Source: JAAZIN01 sp033809435
Lineage (GTDB): Bacteria; Bacillota; Dethiobacteria; DTU022
Direction of reading: 5' to 3'
Length of the DNA: 5,214 nucleotides
Assembly: GCA_033809435.1 (NCBI GenBank)
Contig: JAPXLS010000154.1
Location: forward strand, 1-5,214
Below, in pieces: positions 1 through 5,207 of the stretch. The position numbers and the translations under genes are program-made. Under the pieces are notes generated by a model. That model did not search any database. It was not told the DNA's origin and worked only from the letters and a program-made list of their open reading frames with translations. Position 1 is the stretch's first letter; each line of letters starts with the position of its first letter.

Positions 1-1043
1 CTGCTCCCGTTGTCGATGTTGCCGGTCCCCAGCACGGTGCGGGCAAATCTCTGCAAGAGGTAATTTTCTTCGTTGGTGCAGTTGGCCGAGCCGAAAACGG
101 CCAGGCTGCCGGCTCCGGACCCGGCCTTGATCCCGCCCAGGGCGGCGGCGGCCGCCGCCAGCGCCTCCTCCCAGGAGGCCTCCCTGAAGCCGCCCTCTTC
201 CCGGATCAGCGGCCGGGTGAGCCGATCGGGGCTGTGGATGAAATCGCAGCCGTAGCTCCCCCTGACGCAAAGCGTTTCCGGTTCGGGCGATGCGGAGACG
301 GGCACAACGCGGGCCACCTGCTGATCCTTGATTTCCAGGGAAATGCTGCAGCCGCAGCCGCAGTAGGGGCAGGTTGATTCCACGGAAAGGCCCAGGGTGC
401 CCCTGTACAGGGGCTCCTTTTCCATGAGGGCGCCGGTGGGGCAGAGGGCGACGCAGACGCCGCAAAATGTGCATTCCGAGTTTTCCAGGGGGGCCTGGAA
501 AAGGGTGGCCGGCCTGGTTTTGAAGCCCCGCCCGTAATAGTCGATGGCCCCCTCAACAACCAGCTCCTGGCAGGCCCGGATGCAGCGGGCGCAGAGGATG
601 CATTTGCTCAGATCCCGGATCAGAAAGGGATTCAGCTCTTCGGTCAGGGCCGGCTGCGGAATCCGGTCCAGTTCGATCAGCCCTATACCCATCTCTGCAG
701 CCAGCAGGCGCAGTTCGCAGCGGTTCCCCTTGTCGCAGACAAGGCAGGCATCGGGATGGCTGGCCAGCATGAGCTGGAGGATCATCCGGCGGTGCTCCAG
801 AACGCGCGGCGATTCCGTATTGATGATCATGCCCGGAGCGATGGGGGTAACACAGGAGGCCAGCAGAGCGCCGTTGGCTTCATTCTCCACGATGCAGATG
901 CGGCAGGCCCCGATGGGGCTGAGCGAGGCATGATCACAGAGAGTGGGAATGGTGATGCCGGACTCCCGGGCCAGCTCCAGAATGGTCAGCCCGGGCCGGC
1001 CGCTTACTTCCTGCTGATTTATGGTTATCGTTACCGGTTGCAC
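1..1043 (-). CDS. fdhA: Formate dehydrogenase alpha subunit (molybdopterin/Fe-S), partial: C-terminal part lies outside the window
   Basis: Catalytic large subunit of a cytoplasmic formate dehydrogenase (formate to CO2, or the reverse), normally passing electrons to NAD- or ferredoxin-linked partner subunits. I translated 347 uninterrupted codons. A plant-type [2Fe-2S] domain has C36, C47, C50 and C64. A NuoG-like His-Cys cluster site follows (H96, C100, C103, C109). Two [4Fe-4S] motifs lie at C148/151/154/158 and C191/194/197/201. The molybdopterin-oxidoreductase Fe4S4 motif is C225-PY-C228-x3-C232 with C259, and the Mo domain starts after that. The start is GTG at 1043, the only plausible start, with a moderate GAAAGGCGG ribosome site upstream. 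Family members with this N-terminal extension run to roughly 900 residues, so well over half is missing. The frame ends at GNIDNGS, about where the Sec/Cys active-site motif should begin. After C259 there is R261 where many formate dehydrogenases have Lys. A NuoG-like or other molybdopterin oxidoreductase is the alternative. Confidence 0.88.
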   Translation of the reverse strand, partial: MQPVTITINQQEVSGRPGLTILELARESGITIPTLCDHASLSPIGACRICIVENEANGALLASCVTPIAPGMIINTESPRVLEHRRMILQLMLASHPDACLVCDKGNRCELRLLAAEMGIGLIELDRIPQPALTEELNPFLIRDLSKCILCARCIRACQELVVEGAIDYYGRGFKTRPATLFQAPLENSECTFCGVCVALCPTGALMEKEPLYRGTLGLSVESTCPYCGCGCSISLEIKDQQVARVVPVSASPEPETLCVRGSYGCDFIHSPDRLTRPLIREEGGFREASWEEALAAAAAALGGIKAGSGAGSLAVFGSANCTNEENYLLQRFARTVLGTGNIDNGS

Positions 1044-1083
1044 TTTGGAATCCGCCTTTCTCGTTATTTGATCAAGAGCGTTT

Positions 1084-1123
1084 GGCCGGTGCGCTGCGCT
1101 TGCGCCGCGCCGCCGCACCGGCC
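1084..1123. repeat. Long GC-rich inverted repeat between RR-A and fdhA
   Basis: Perfect 10-bp arms GGCCGGTGCG (1084-1093) and CGCACCGGCC (1114-1123) flank a 20-nt GC-rich centre that also contains GCGC self-complementary stretches. It lies in the 99-bp gap between the RR-A stop and the fdhA GTG. No T-run follows on either strand, so it is not a standard rho-independent terminator. An RNA processing or stability hairpin, an attenuator, or a protein-binding palindrome are all possible. Confidence 0.6.
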
Positions 1124-1142
1124 GGGGGGCCCGGGAAAATCC

Positions 1143-1892
1143 TCAGCACGCCATCCTGATCGCTTCGAGAAGCTGGGAACTGACGCTTTTCTTGGGGATA
1201 AAGTCAAAGGCTCCGGCCTCCCTGCTGGCGGTGATATTGCCCTCATCGTCATACTGGCTCAGTACCAGAACCTTGACCTCCTCGCAGGTGCTGGTGATCC
1301 GCTTCATCGCCTCGATGCCGTTCAGCACGGGCATGGCAATATCCATGAGCACCACATTGGGCAGCAGCTGATTGACCTTTTCAATGGCATCCTGGCCGTT
1401 GACGGCCTCCCCCACGATGAGCATATCCTTCTGCAGGTTGACCAGGGCGCAGATCCCCTCCCTGACCACGGCGTGATCATCGGCCACAAGGACCCGGATC
1501 TTTCGCGTGGCCTGATCCAGCAGTTTCTCGACAACGGAGAGCAGGGCCTTTAGCTTGAGCGGCCGGTAAAAATAGTCCGCCACATCCATTCGCAGAGCCT
1601 CGTCTCTTCTCCAGCCGCAGGTGTGCTGTTTTTCCAGGGGAACATCCACCACCACAATGGGCAGCAGGCTCGTTGCCGGCGTCTCCTTCAGCCACTGGTG
1701 CAATTTGAAAGCATCGCCGCGCGGCGCAATGGAACCCAGAATGATCAGCTGGGGCTTGCGGCCGCGCACCATCTCCTGGGCCTCCATTTTTTCTGCAGCG
1801 ACAAATACCTCGCTGCCCCTCTCCTCCAGCTGCGACTGCAGTTCAACGGTAAACTCCCGCTCCCGATCCACAATCAGAATTCGGGTGGCCAT
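1143..1892 (-). CDS. Double-receiver response regulator without output domain (RR-A): pseudo-receiver plus NarL-type receiver
   Basis: 249-residue soluble protein. Residues 1-125 form a receiver-like domain opening with the ILIVD strand, but the phospho-acceptor position is Gly53 (IILGS). The second acidic-pair residue is Arg10, and the usual Lys-Pro near the end is R110-P111, so it should not be phosphorylated. Residues 131-249 form an intact NarL-type receiver: acidic pair D138/D139, phospho-acceptor D184 (VLMDI), S212 and K234. The protein stops there, with no helix-turn-helix or enzymatic output. The ATG at 1892 is chosen over one at 1916 because a perfect AAAGGAGGT sits 6 nt upstream. 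It is a paralogue of RR-B (2222-3001) and lies just upstream of fdhA, probably on the same transcript. Likely role: accept phosphate from the nearby kinase and act through protein-protein contact, or as a phosphate sink. Function is inference. Confidence 0.9.
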   Translation of the reverse strand: MATRILIVDREREFTVELQSQLEERGSEVFVAAEKMEAQEMVRGRKPQLIILGSIAPRGDAFKLHQWLKETPATSLLPIVVVDVPLEKQHTCGWRRDEALRMDVADYFYRPLKLKALLSVVEKLLDQATRKIRVLVADDHAVVREGICALVNLQKDMLIVGEAVNGQDAIEKVNQLLPNVVLMDIAMPVLNGIEAMKRITSTCEEVKVLVLSQYDDEGNITASREAGAFDFIPKKSVSSQLLEAIRMAC

Positions 1893-1898
1893 TTTGGG

Positions 1899-1907
1899 AC
1901 CTCCTTT
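1899..1907 (-). promoter_or_regulatory. Strong ribosome binding site of RR-A
   Basis: AAAGGAGGT read on the minus strand, 6 nt before the ATG at 1892. It is a near-perfect match to the 16S anti-Shine-Dalgarno. It fixes the start at MATRIL rather than the in-frame ATG at 1916, and predicts strong translation. Confidence 0.85.
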
Positions 1908-1909
1908 CA

Positions 1910-1939
1910 TTGACATTTCTGAATCTTCAACCTTATTGT
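1910..1939 (+). promoter_or_regulatory. Possible plus-strand promoter opposing RR-A
   Basis: On the plus strand, TTGACA (1910-1915) is followed after 18 bp by TATTGT (1934-1939, 4 of 6 to TATAAT). It would fire away from RR-A into the intergenic region and then antisense to RR-B. I see no plus-strand gene to serve. The -35 sits in a 14-bp word that also holds the -35 of the kinase promoter. Chance is quite possible. Confidence 0.22.
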
Positions 1940-2058
1940 AATCCCGCCATGCAGGGCGCTGAAAGGGGCAGAGACCCGATCTTTATCCGCTGTTCACCCC
2001 ATTTTGCGGGGGGGATCACCCTATTTTTATTCTCTTTGGGGGTTTAATATAAGCAAAA

Positions 2059-2077
2059 CTGTAGGGTTTTACCCCAG
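2059..2077. promoter_or_regulatory. Imperfect palindrome, candidate operator upstream of RR-A
   Basis: CTG-TA-GGGT-TTT-ACCC-CAG on the plus strand: 4-bp inner and 3-bp outer arms with a 2-nt asymmetry, at the edge of the A+T-rich stretch where the RR-A/fdhA promoter is expected. An overlapping AAAAC/GTTTT repeat (2055-2070) shares the site. Could be an operator for the LuxR regulator or another factor; no known consensus matched. Confidence 0.25.
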
Positions 2078-2132
2078 GCGGGTGCGGGGCGGGCCCGGTT
2101 TGCTGCACAGGGGCCGCAGCGGTGCGGCAGCC

Positions 2133-2163
2133 AAATAGAAAAAGGGGCGAATGATCACCCCTT
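2133..2163 (-). terminator. Rho-independent terminator of the kinase/regulator operon
   Basis: Read on the minus strand, AAGGGGTGA pairs with TCGCCCCTT around a TCAT loop (stem arms 2155-2163 and 2142-2150). It is followed by a T-rich tail TTTCTATTT. One stem position is a G-U wobble in minus-strand RNA but a C-A mismatch in plus-strand RNA, which fits a minus-strand terminator. It lies 59 bp after the RR-B stop. Confidence 0.85.
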
Positions 2164-2177
2164 CAGTTCTTTACATC

Positions 2178-2203
2178 CCCGGGCAGCTGCCGCAGGGCCC
2201 GGG
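2178..2203 (-). repeat. GC-rich hairpin just downstream of RR-B
   Basis: Perfect 7-bp arms CCCGGGC and GCCCGGG enclose 12 nt that can form a further CTG/CAG stem. It lies 18 nt after the RR-B stop and before the terminator. There is no T-run, so it may protect or process the 3' end of the operon mRNA. Confidence 0.5.
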
Positions 2204-2221
2204 CGCCCGCCCCCGGAGGGC

Positions 2222-3001
2222 TTATGAGTAATACCTGGCCCGCTGTCTGGAACGCCTGGCTATTCTGATGGCTTTCAACAGCTCGGTGCTCACACTTTTC
2301 TTCGGAATGAAGCCGAAGGCGCCGGCCTCCTCGGAAGCGGCGATGTAGCCCTCATCCTCGTACTGGCTCAAGATAAGCACCCGCACATCCTTGCGCCTGT
2401 TTTTGATATGGCGCATCGCCTCGATGCCGTTCAGCCCGGGCATGACGATGTCCATGAGCACCACGTGGGGCAGCAGTTCATCCGTCTTCTCCACGGCATC
2501 CCGGCCGTCAACGGCCTCTCCAACAATGATCATATCCCTCTGCAGATCCAGCAGGGCGCAGATGCCCTCGCGGATCACGGCATGATCGTCCACCACCAGC
2601 ACCCGGATCTTGCGGGCCGTTCTCTCCAGCTGCTCCTCGATAACGGAAACCAGCCGGGAAAGATCCAGGGGGCGGCAAAAATATTCCGCCGCATCCAGCC
2701 TGAGCCCCTCATCCCGCCTCCAGCCCTGCCGGGGCTGTTCGGCGGGGGGAACATCAACTACTACCAGGGGCAGGTCGCAGGAGGCCGGTCTTTTTCGGAT
2801 CCACTGGTGGAGTTTGAACGCATCTCCGCGCGGTGTGATGGCGCCCAGGACAACGAGCTGCGGGTTCCTTGTTTTCACGATTGTCTCCGCCTTGCACCGG
2901 TCGCAGGCAATAAATACCCGGCAGTGCCTCTTTTCAAGCTCTTCCCGCAGGGCCACGGTAAACCGGTCATCCTGATCCACGATGAGAATATTCCTTTTCA
3001 T
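2222..3001 (-). CDS. Double-receiver response regulator without output domain (RR-B): pseudo-receiver plus NarL-type receiver
   Basis: 259 residues, third gene of the kinase operon, with the same design as RR-A. In the N-terminal receiver-like domain (about 1-125) Gly53 replaces the phospho-acceptor Asp (VVLGA), and R110-P111 stands where Lys-Pro is usual. It keeps more acid near the first strand (D9, D11, D12). The C-terminal NarL-type receiver (131-249) has D138/D139, D184, S212 and K234, so it looks phosphorylatable. Only a basic tail follows (RRSRQRAR, about 249-256), with no helix-turn-helix. The ATG at 3001 is chosen because GAAAGGGGG precedes it; the in-frame ATG at 3091 lies inside the LuxR gene and would add 30 residues of non-domain sequence. 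The gap to the LuxR stop is 58 bp. RR-A numbering is collinear without gaps. It probably competes for or relays phosphate from the kinase; the pseudo-receiver may bind a partner. Confidence 0.9.
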   Translation of the reverse strand: MKRNILIVDQDDRFTVALREELEKRHCRVFIACDRCKAETIVKTRNPQLVVLGAITPRGDAFKLHQWIRKRPASCDLPLVVVDVPPAEQPRQGWRRDEGLRLDAAEYFCRPLDLSRLVSVIEEQLERTARKIRVLVVDDHAVIREGICALLDLQRDMIIVGEAVDGRDAVEKTDELLPHVVLMDIVMPGLNGIEAMRHIKNRRKDVRVLILSQYEDEGYIAASEEAGAFGFIPKKSVSTELLKAIRIARRSRQRARYYS

Positions 3002-3038
3002 TTTTTTACGCCCCCTTTCACTTGAATATTGACCTGCC

Positions 3039-3055
3039 GCCGGGCCCTGCCCGGC
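3039..3055 (-). repeat. GC-rich hairpin in the LuxR/RR-B junction
   Basis: Perfect 7-bp inverted repeat GCCGGGC-AGG-GCCCGGC on the minus strand, starting 5 nt after the LuxR-type gene's stop. No T-run follows. It may tune RR-B expression relative to the upstream genes or stabilise the upstream mRNA. Confidence 0.5.
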
Positions 3056-3059
3056 CCTC

Positions 3060-3713
3060 CTACAGGGGGATGATTTTTTTGCGCAGGGCATACTTAATCA
3101 GCTCGGCCCGGTTGTGCAGGTCCAGCTTCTGCATGAGCCTGGTCCGGTGGCTGTCCACCGTTTTAGGGCTGATGATAAGCATATCGGCTATCTCCCGGCC
3201 GGTGTGCCCCTCGGCCAGCAGGCGAAGCACCTCTTTTTCCCGCTCCGTCAGCCCGGCATAGGAATCACGCCGCTTCTCCCGATCCCGCTCCAGCTGGTAG
3301 CTCTCCACCAGGTGCTTTGTGGCCGAGGGTGAAAGAAATGATTCGCCGCGGAAAACAGCCCTGATGGCCGAGACCAGTTCAAAGGAAGCGGCGGATTTGT
3401 TCAAGAAACCGTGGGCGCCTGCCTCGAGAATGGAGAGGACATGTTCCTTGTGATCGTACTGGGTCAGAATCAGGACCTTTATATCCGGAAACTCCCGGCA
3501 GATGCTCCGCGTCGCCTCCAGCCCGCCCATCACGGGCATATCCAGATCCATGAGCACCAGGTCAACGGGCCTCTGCCTGGCTATCTCCACGGCCTCGTTG
3601 CCGTTGGCAGCCTCGCCCACTATCTCGATCTCAGGTGTTATCTCCAGCAGGGCGGAGACCCCCTCCCGGACGATGGTATGGTCGTCAACCAGCAGCACCC
3701 TTATTTTAGGCAT
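3060..3713 (-). CDS. LuxR/NarL-family response regulator with DNA-binding domain
   Basis: 217 residues, a normal length for the NarL/FixJ family. The receiver (about 1-120) has acidic pair D10/D11, phospho-acceptor D56 (LVLMD), T84 and K106, all intact. After a charged linker (about 138-152), a LuxR-type helix-turn-helix spans about 155-212, with the LTEREKEVLRLLAEG opening and the recognition segment SPKTVDSHR. It should bind DNA as a phosphorylated dimer. It lies 55 bp downstream of the HisKA_3 kinase, the usual cognate pairing, and is the only DNA-binding protein in the window, so it is the likely transcriptional output. Plausible targets are the kinase promoter and the RR-A/fdhA region. 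The start ATG at 3713 has GGAGGGG upstream. The signal and operator sequence are unknown. Confidence 0.95.
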   Translation of the reverse strand: MPKIRVLLVDDHTIVREGVSALLEITPEIEIVGEAANGNEAVEIARQRPVDLVLMDLDMPVMGGLEATRSICREFPDIKVLILTQYDHKEHVLSILEAGAHGFLNKSAASFELVSAIRAVFRGESFLSPSATKHLVESYQLERDREKRRDSYAGLTEREKEVLRLLAEGHTGREIADMLIISPKTVDSHRTRLMQKLDLHNRAELIKYALRKKIIPL

Positions 3714-3752
3714 GCTCCAAAAACCCCTCCCGCAATTCCGGGATCTATTGAT

Positions 3753-3766
3753 CGGGCGGCAGCCCG
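3753..3766 (-). repeat. Small hairpin in the kinase/LuxR junction
   Basis: CGGGC-TGCC-GCCCG on the minus strand, 2 nt after the kinase stop, with no T-run. It is short, and a similar structure is expected fairly often in DNA this rich in GC, so significance is doubtful on its own. Confidence 0.3.
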
Positions 3767-3768
3767 CC

Positions 3769-5064
3769 TCAGGCCAGGGGAATCACTGCAGTAACCCTGG
3801 TTCCCTTTCCGGGCACAGATTCAACAAAGCAGTTGCCGCCCACCAGTTTCATTCTCTCCTTGGAGATGATCAGGCCCAGGCCATCCCTCCCCTTCTGGCT
3901 GTTGGCCAGACCCGCCCTGGAAATATCAAAACCTATGCCGTCGTCGACGATGCAGAGCTCCAGGTGATCGCCTTTTTTCTGCAGGGAGATGCTCACATTT
4001 TCGGCCCGGGAATGCTGCACCACATTGCCCACCACTCCCTGGACCCAGCGGAAAAGATTGACCTCGTCCTCCACCGAGAAGGGCGGCGGGTTTTCCATGA
4101 TGTCAAAGGTGATCCGGATATCCAGGGGTAGAAGGGAGGATTCGGCATAGTGGCGGATGGCCGGGATAAAGCCCAGGGAGTCCAGCAGGGTGGGGCGAAG
4201 ATCGGAAATGATTCTGTTGACTTCGTTGTTGATCTGGACCGCCGTGGTATGGACCTTGGCCAGCATGGCCATGAACCTCCGGTCCTCGAGACCGAGCATC
4301 CTGGCCATTTCGCTCAGCGTCTTCAGGTTGAGGGTCAGTGCAGCCAGCATCTGGCTAGTTTCGTCGTGCAGCTCCTGTGATATTCTTTTCTTCTCCTTCT
4401 CCTGGGCGGTGATCACCTGGCGCGCCACGTCGCGGTAGCGCTCTCTCTTTTCCTGCAGCCTTTCATGAAGCCGGAAATGCCCGATGGCCAGCCCCAGCTG
4501 ATCGCCGATGGAATGCAGCAGGTGCATATCGCTTTCCGTAAAATGCTGCACCCGGCGGCTGGCACAGTTCAACACGCCCAGCACCCTCTCCCGAAAGCGC
4601 AGGGGCACGCTGATAAAGGCCCGCAGCCCCTCCACCCTGATCAGATCAACCTGCAGCGCTTCCGGCTCTTCCAGAATGTCGTCGAGCAGGACGGCCTTGC
4701 CGGTTGAGGCCACTCTGCCATTGATCCCCTCACCCAGTTTGACCGACATCTTTTTCGCAAATTCATCGGACAGCCCCCGGTAAACATGGTACGTCAGGCT
4801 GCGGTTCCGTTCGTTCAGCAGCATCACACCGCCGTAGCTGCCCCCGATAAATTCAAGCGTTTTCTCCACCCCCACCCCCAGGATGGTATCCAGTTCGCCC
4901 AGGCCGCTCACGGTGGAGGTGATCTGGCTCAGAATGAGCAGCGGATCTGCGGTTTTTTGCCTGCCGCTCTCTCCGGAAGGGATCGGATCGGCCACGGGAG
5001 CCGCCGTTTTTGCGATATGGCGGCGGGGCGGTTCCTGCTGCGGATTATCCTTTCCCCCGACCAT
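3769..5064 (-). CDS. Cytoplasmic GAF-domain sensor histidine kinase, NarX/DesK type (HisKA_3)
   Basis: 431 residues with no membrane segment or signal peptide, so a soluble sensor. Residues 1-40 are polar and Pro-rich, probably disordered. A GAF domain spans about 42-197, with C167 its only Cys, so an Fe-S or multi-Cys redox centre is unlikely. A charged coiled-coil linker runs about 198-228. The HisKA_3 phospho-acceptor is H233 in ELHDETSQ, which also gives the HDxxxQ phosphatase motif (D234, Q238). The ATPase domain (about 320-431) has N347, G1 DDGIGFD (374-380) and G2 GLGL (395-398). In the N-box, the usual QEALxN reads QGVVGN, with Gly343 replacing Glu. The ATG at 5064 follows GGGGGGTG; the first in-frame ATG (5193) lies upstream of the promoter and cannot be the start. 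It heads an operon with the LuxR regulator and RR-B. The ligand is unknown. Confidence 0.93.
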   Translation of the reverse strand: MVGGKDNPQQEPPRRHIAKTAAPVADPIPSGESGRQKTADPLLILSQITSTVSGLGELDTILGVGVEKTLEFIGGSYGGVMLLNERNRSLTYHVYRGLSDEFAKKMSVKLGEGINGRVASTGKAVLLDDILEEPEALQVDLIRVEGLRAFISVPLRFRERVLGVLNCASRRVQHFTESDMHLLHSIGDQLGLAIGHFRLHERLQEKRERYRDVARQVITAQEKEKKRISQELHDETSQMLAALTLNLKTLSEMARMLGLEDRRFMAMLAKVHTTAVQINNEVNRIISDLRPTLLDSLGFIPAIRHYAESSLLPLDIRITFDIMENPPPFSVEDEVNLFRWVQGVVGNVVQHSRAENVSISLQKKGDHLELCIVDDGIGFDISRAGLANSQKGRDGLGLIISKERMKLVGGNCFVESVPGKGTRVTAVIPLA

Positions 5065-5139
5065 TATCAACACCCCCCGTTTCAATCTGGTGCATGAGAA
5101 CTCTTTCCGGACTATTCCGAATGTTCCCACTACAACACC

Positions 5140-5169
5140 ATTATACTGCGCCGGGCGGATAAATGTCAA
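5140..5169 (-). promoter_or_regulatory. Consensus sigma-A promoter of the kinase operon
   Basis: On the minus strand, TTGACA (5164-5169) and TATAAT (5140-5145) are both perfect, separated by 18 bp. Transcription should start near 5133, giving a leader of about 70 nt before the ATG at 5064. No in-frame start lies between this and the chosen ATG that is better supported. Confidence 0.85.
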
Positions 5170-5188
5170 TGAAATAGTAGTGATGACC

Positions 5189-5207
5189 TTCAAGATTCAC
5201 GCCTGAA
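5189..5207. promoter_or_regulatory. Candidate regulator-binding dyad upstream of the kinase promoter
   Basis: TTCAAG-N7-CCTGAA on the plus strand, an inverted repeat matching at 5 of 6 positions per arm. Its centre is near -65 relative to the predicted start, a typical place for an activator. It could be an autoregulatory site of the LuxR-type regulator, but no known consensus matched and such short dyads arise by chance. Confidence 0.25.

Larger units (their letters stand above)
1893..2221. other. Intergenic region between the kinase operon and RR-A/fdhA
   Basis: 329 bp without a supportable gene. In minus-strand order it holds a GC-rich hairpin just after the RR-B stop, the operon terminator, a small perfect hairpin (GCCGCA/TGCGGC, 2113-2128), an imperfect palindrome at 2059-2077, and an A+T-rich stretch around 2016-2060 unlike its surroundings. 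The RR-A ribosome site comes last. A promoter for RR-A/fdhA should lie here, since a terminator precedes it. I found TATATT- and TACAAT-like -10 candidates but no convincing -35 partner, so none is called. No riboswitch family was recognised. Confidence 0.7.

Noticed and set aside
206..559. 117-codon minus-strand open frame inside fdhA
   Set aside because: Out of frame with the fdhA reading, which holds all the cysteine motifs; composition is Pro/Ala/Ser-rich shadow sequence.
1068..1075. TTGATCAA palindrome resembling an FNR/CRP half-site pair
   Set aside because: The two half-sites abut with no 4-bp spacer, so it does not match the FNR consensus TTGAT-N4-ATCAA.
756..1553. 265-codon plus-strand open frame across the fdhA start and RR-A
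   Set aside because: It is the mirror of two minus-strand genes with clear domains and ribosome sites; its translation shows no recognisable domain and spans their intergenic hairpin.
2116..2136. Possible sigma-54 promoter (TGGC with GG-N10-GC spacing, minus strand)
   Set aside because: The -12 element is CCGC rather than TTGC, the site overlaps a hairpin in very GC-rich DNA, and no sigma-54 activator is present.
1893..2221. Riboswitch or small RNA (Moco, cyclic-di-GMP) in the large intergenic region
   Set aside because: I could not recognise any conserved core of these families; only simple hairpins and a terminator are visible. A covariance-model search would decide.
2408..3025. 205-codon plus-strand open frame opposite RR-B
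   Set aside because: Antisense shadow of a GC-rich receiver gene; no domain, and a similar frame appears opposite RR-A for the same reason.
3502..4131. 209-codon plus-strand open frame across the LuxR/kinase junction
   Set aside because: Antisense to two well-supported genes and low-complexity in translation.
5065..5193. N-terminal extension of the kinase to the ATG at 5193
   Set aside because: That ATG lies upstream of the consensus promoter (-35 at 5164-5169), and the added residues show no domain; the ATG at 5064 has a good ribosome site.
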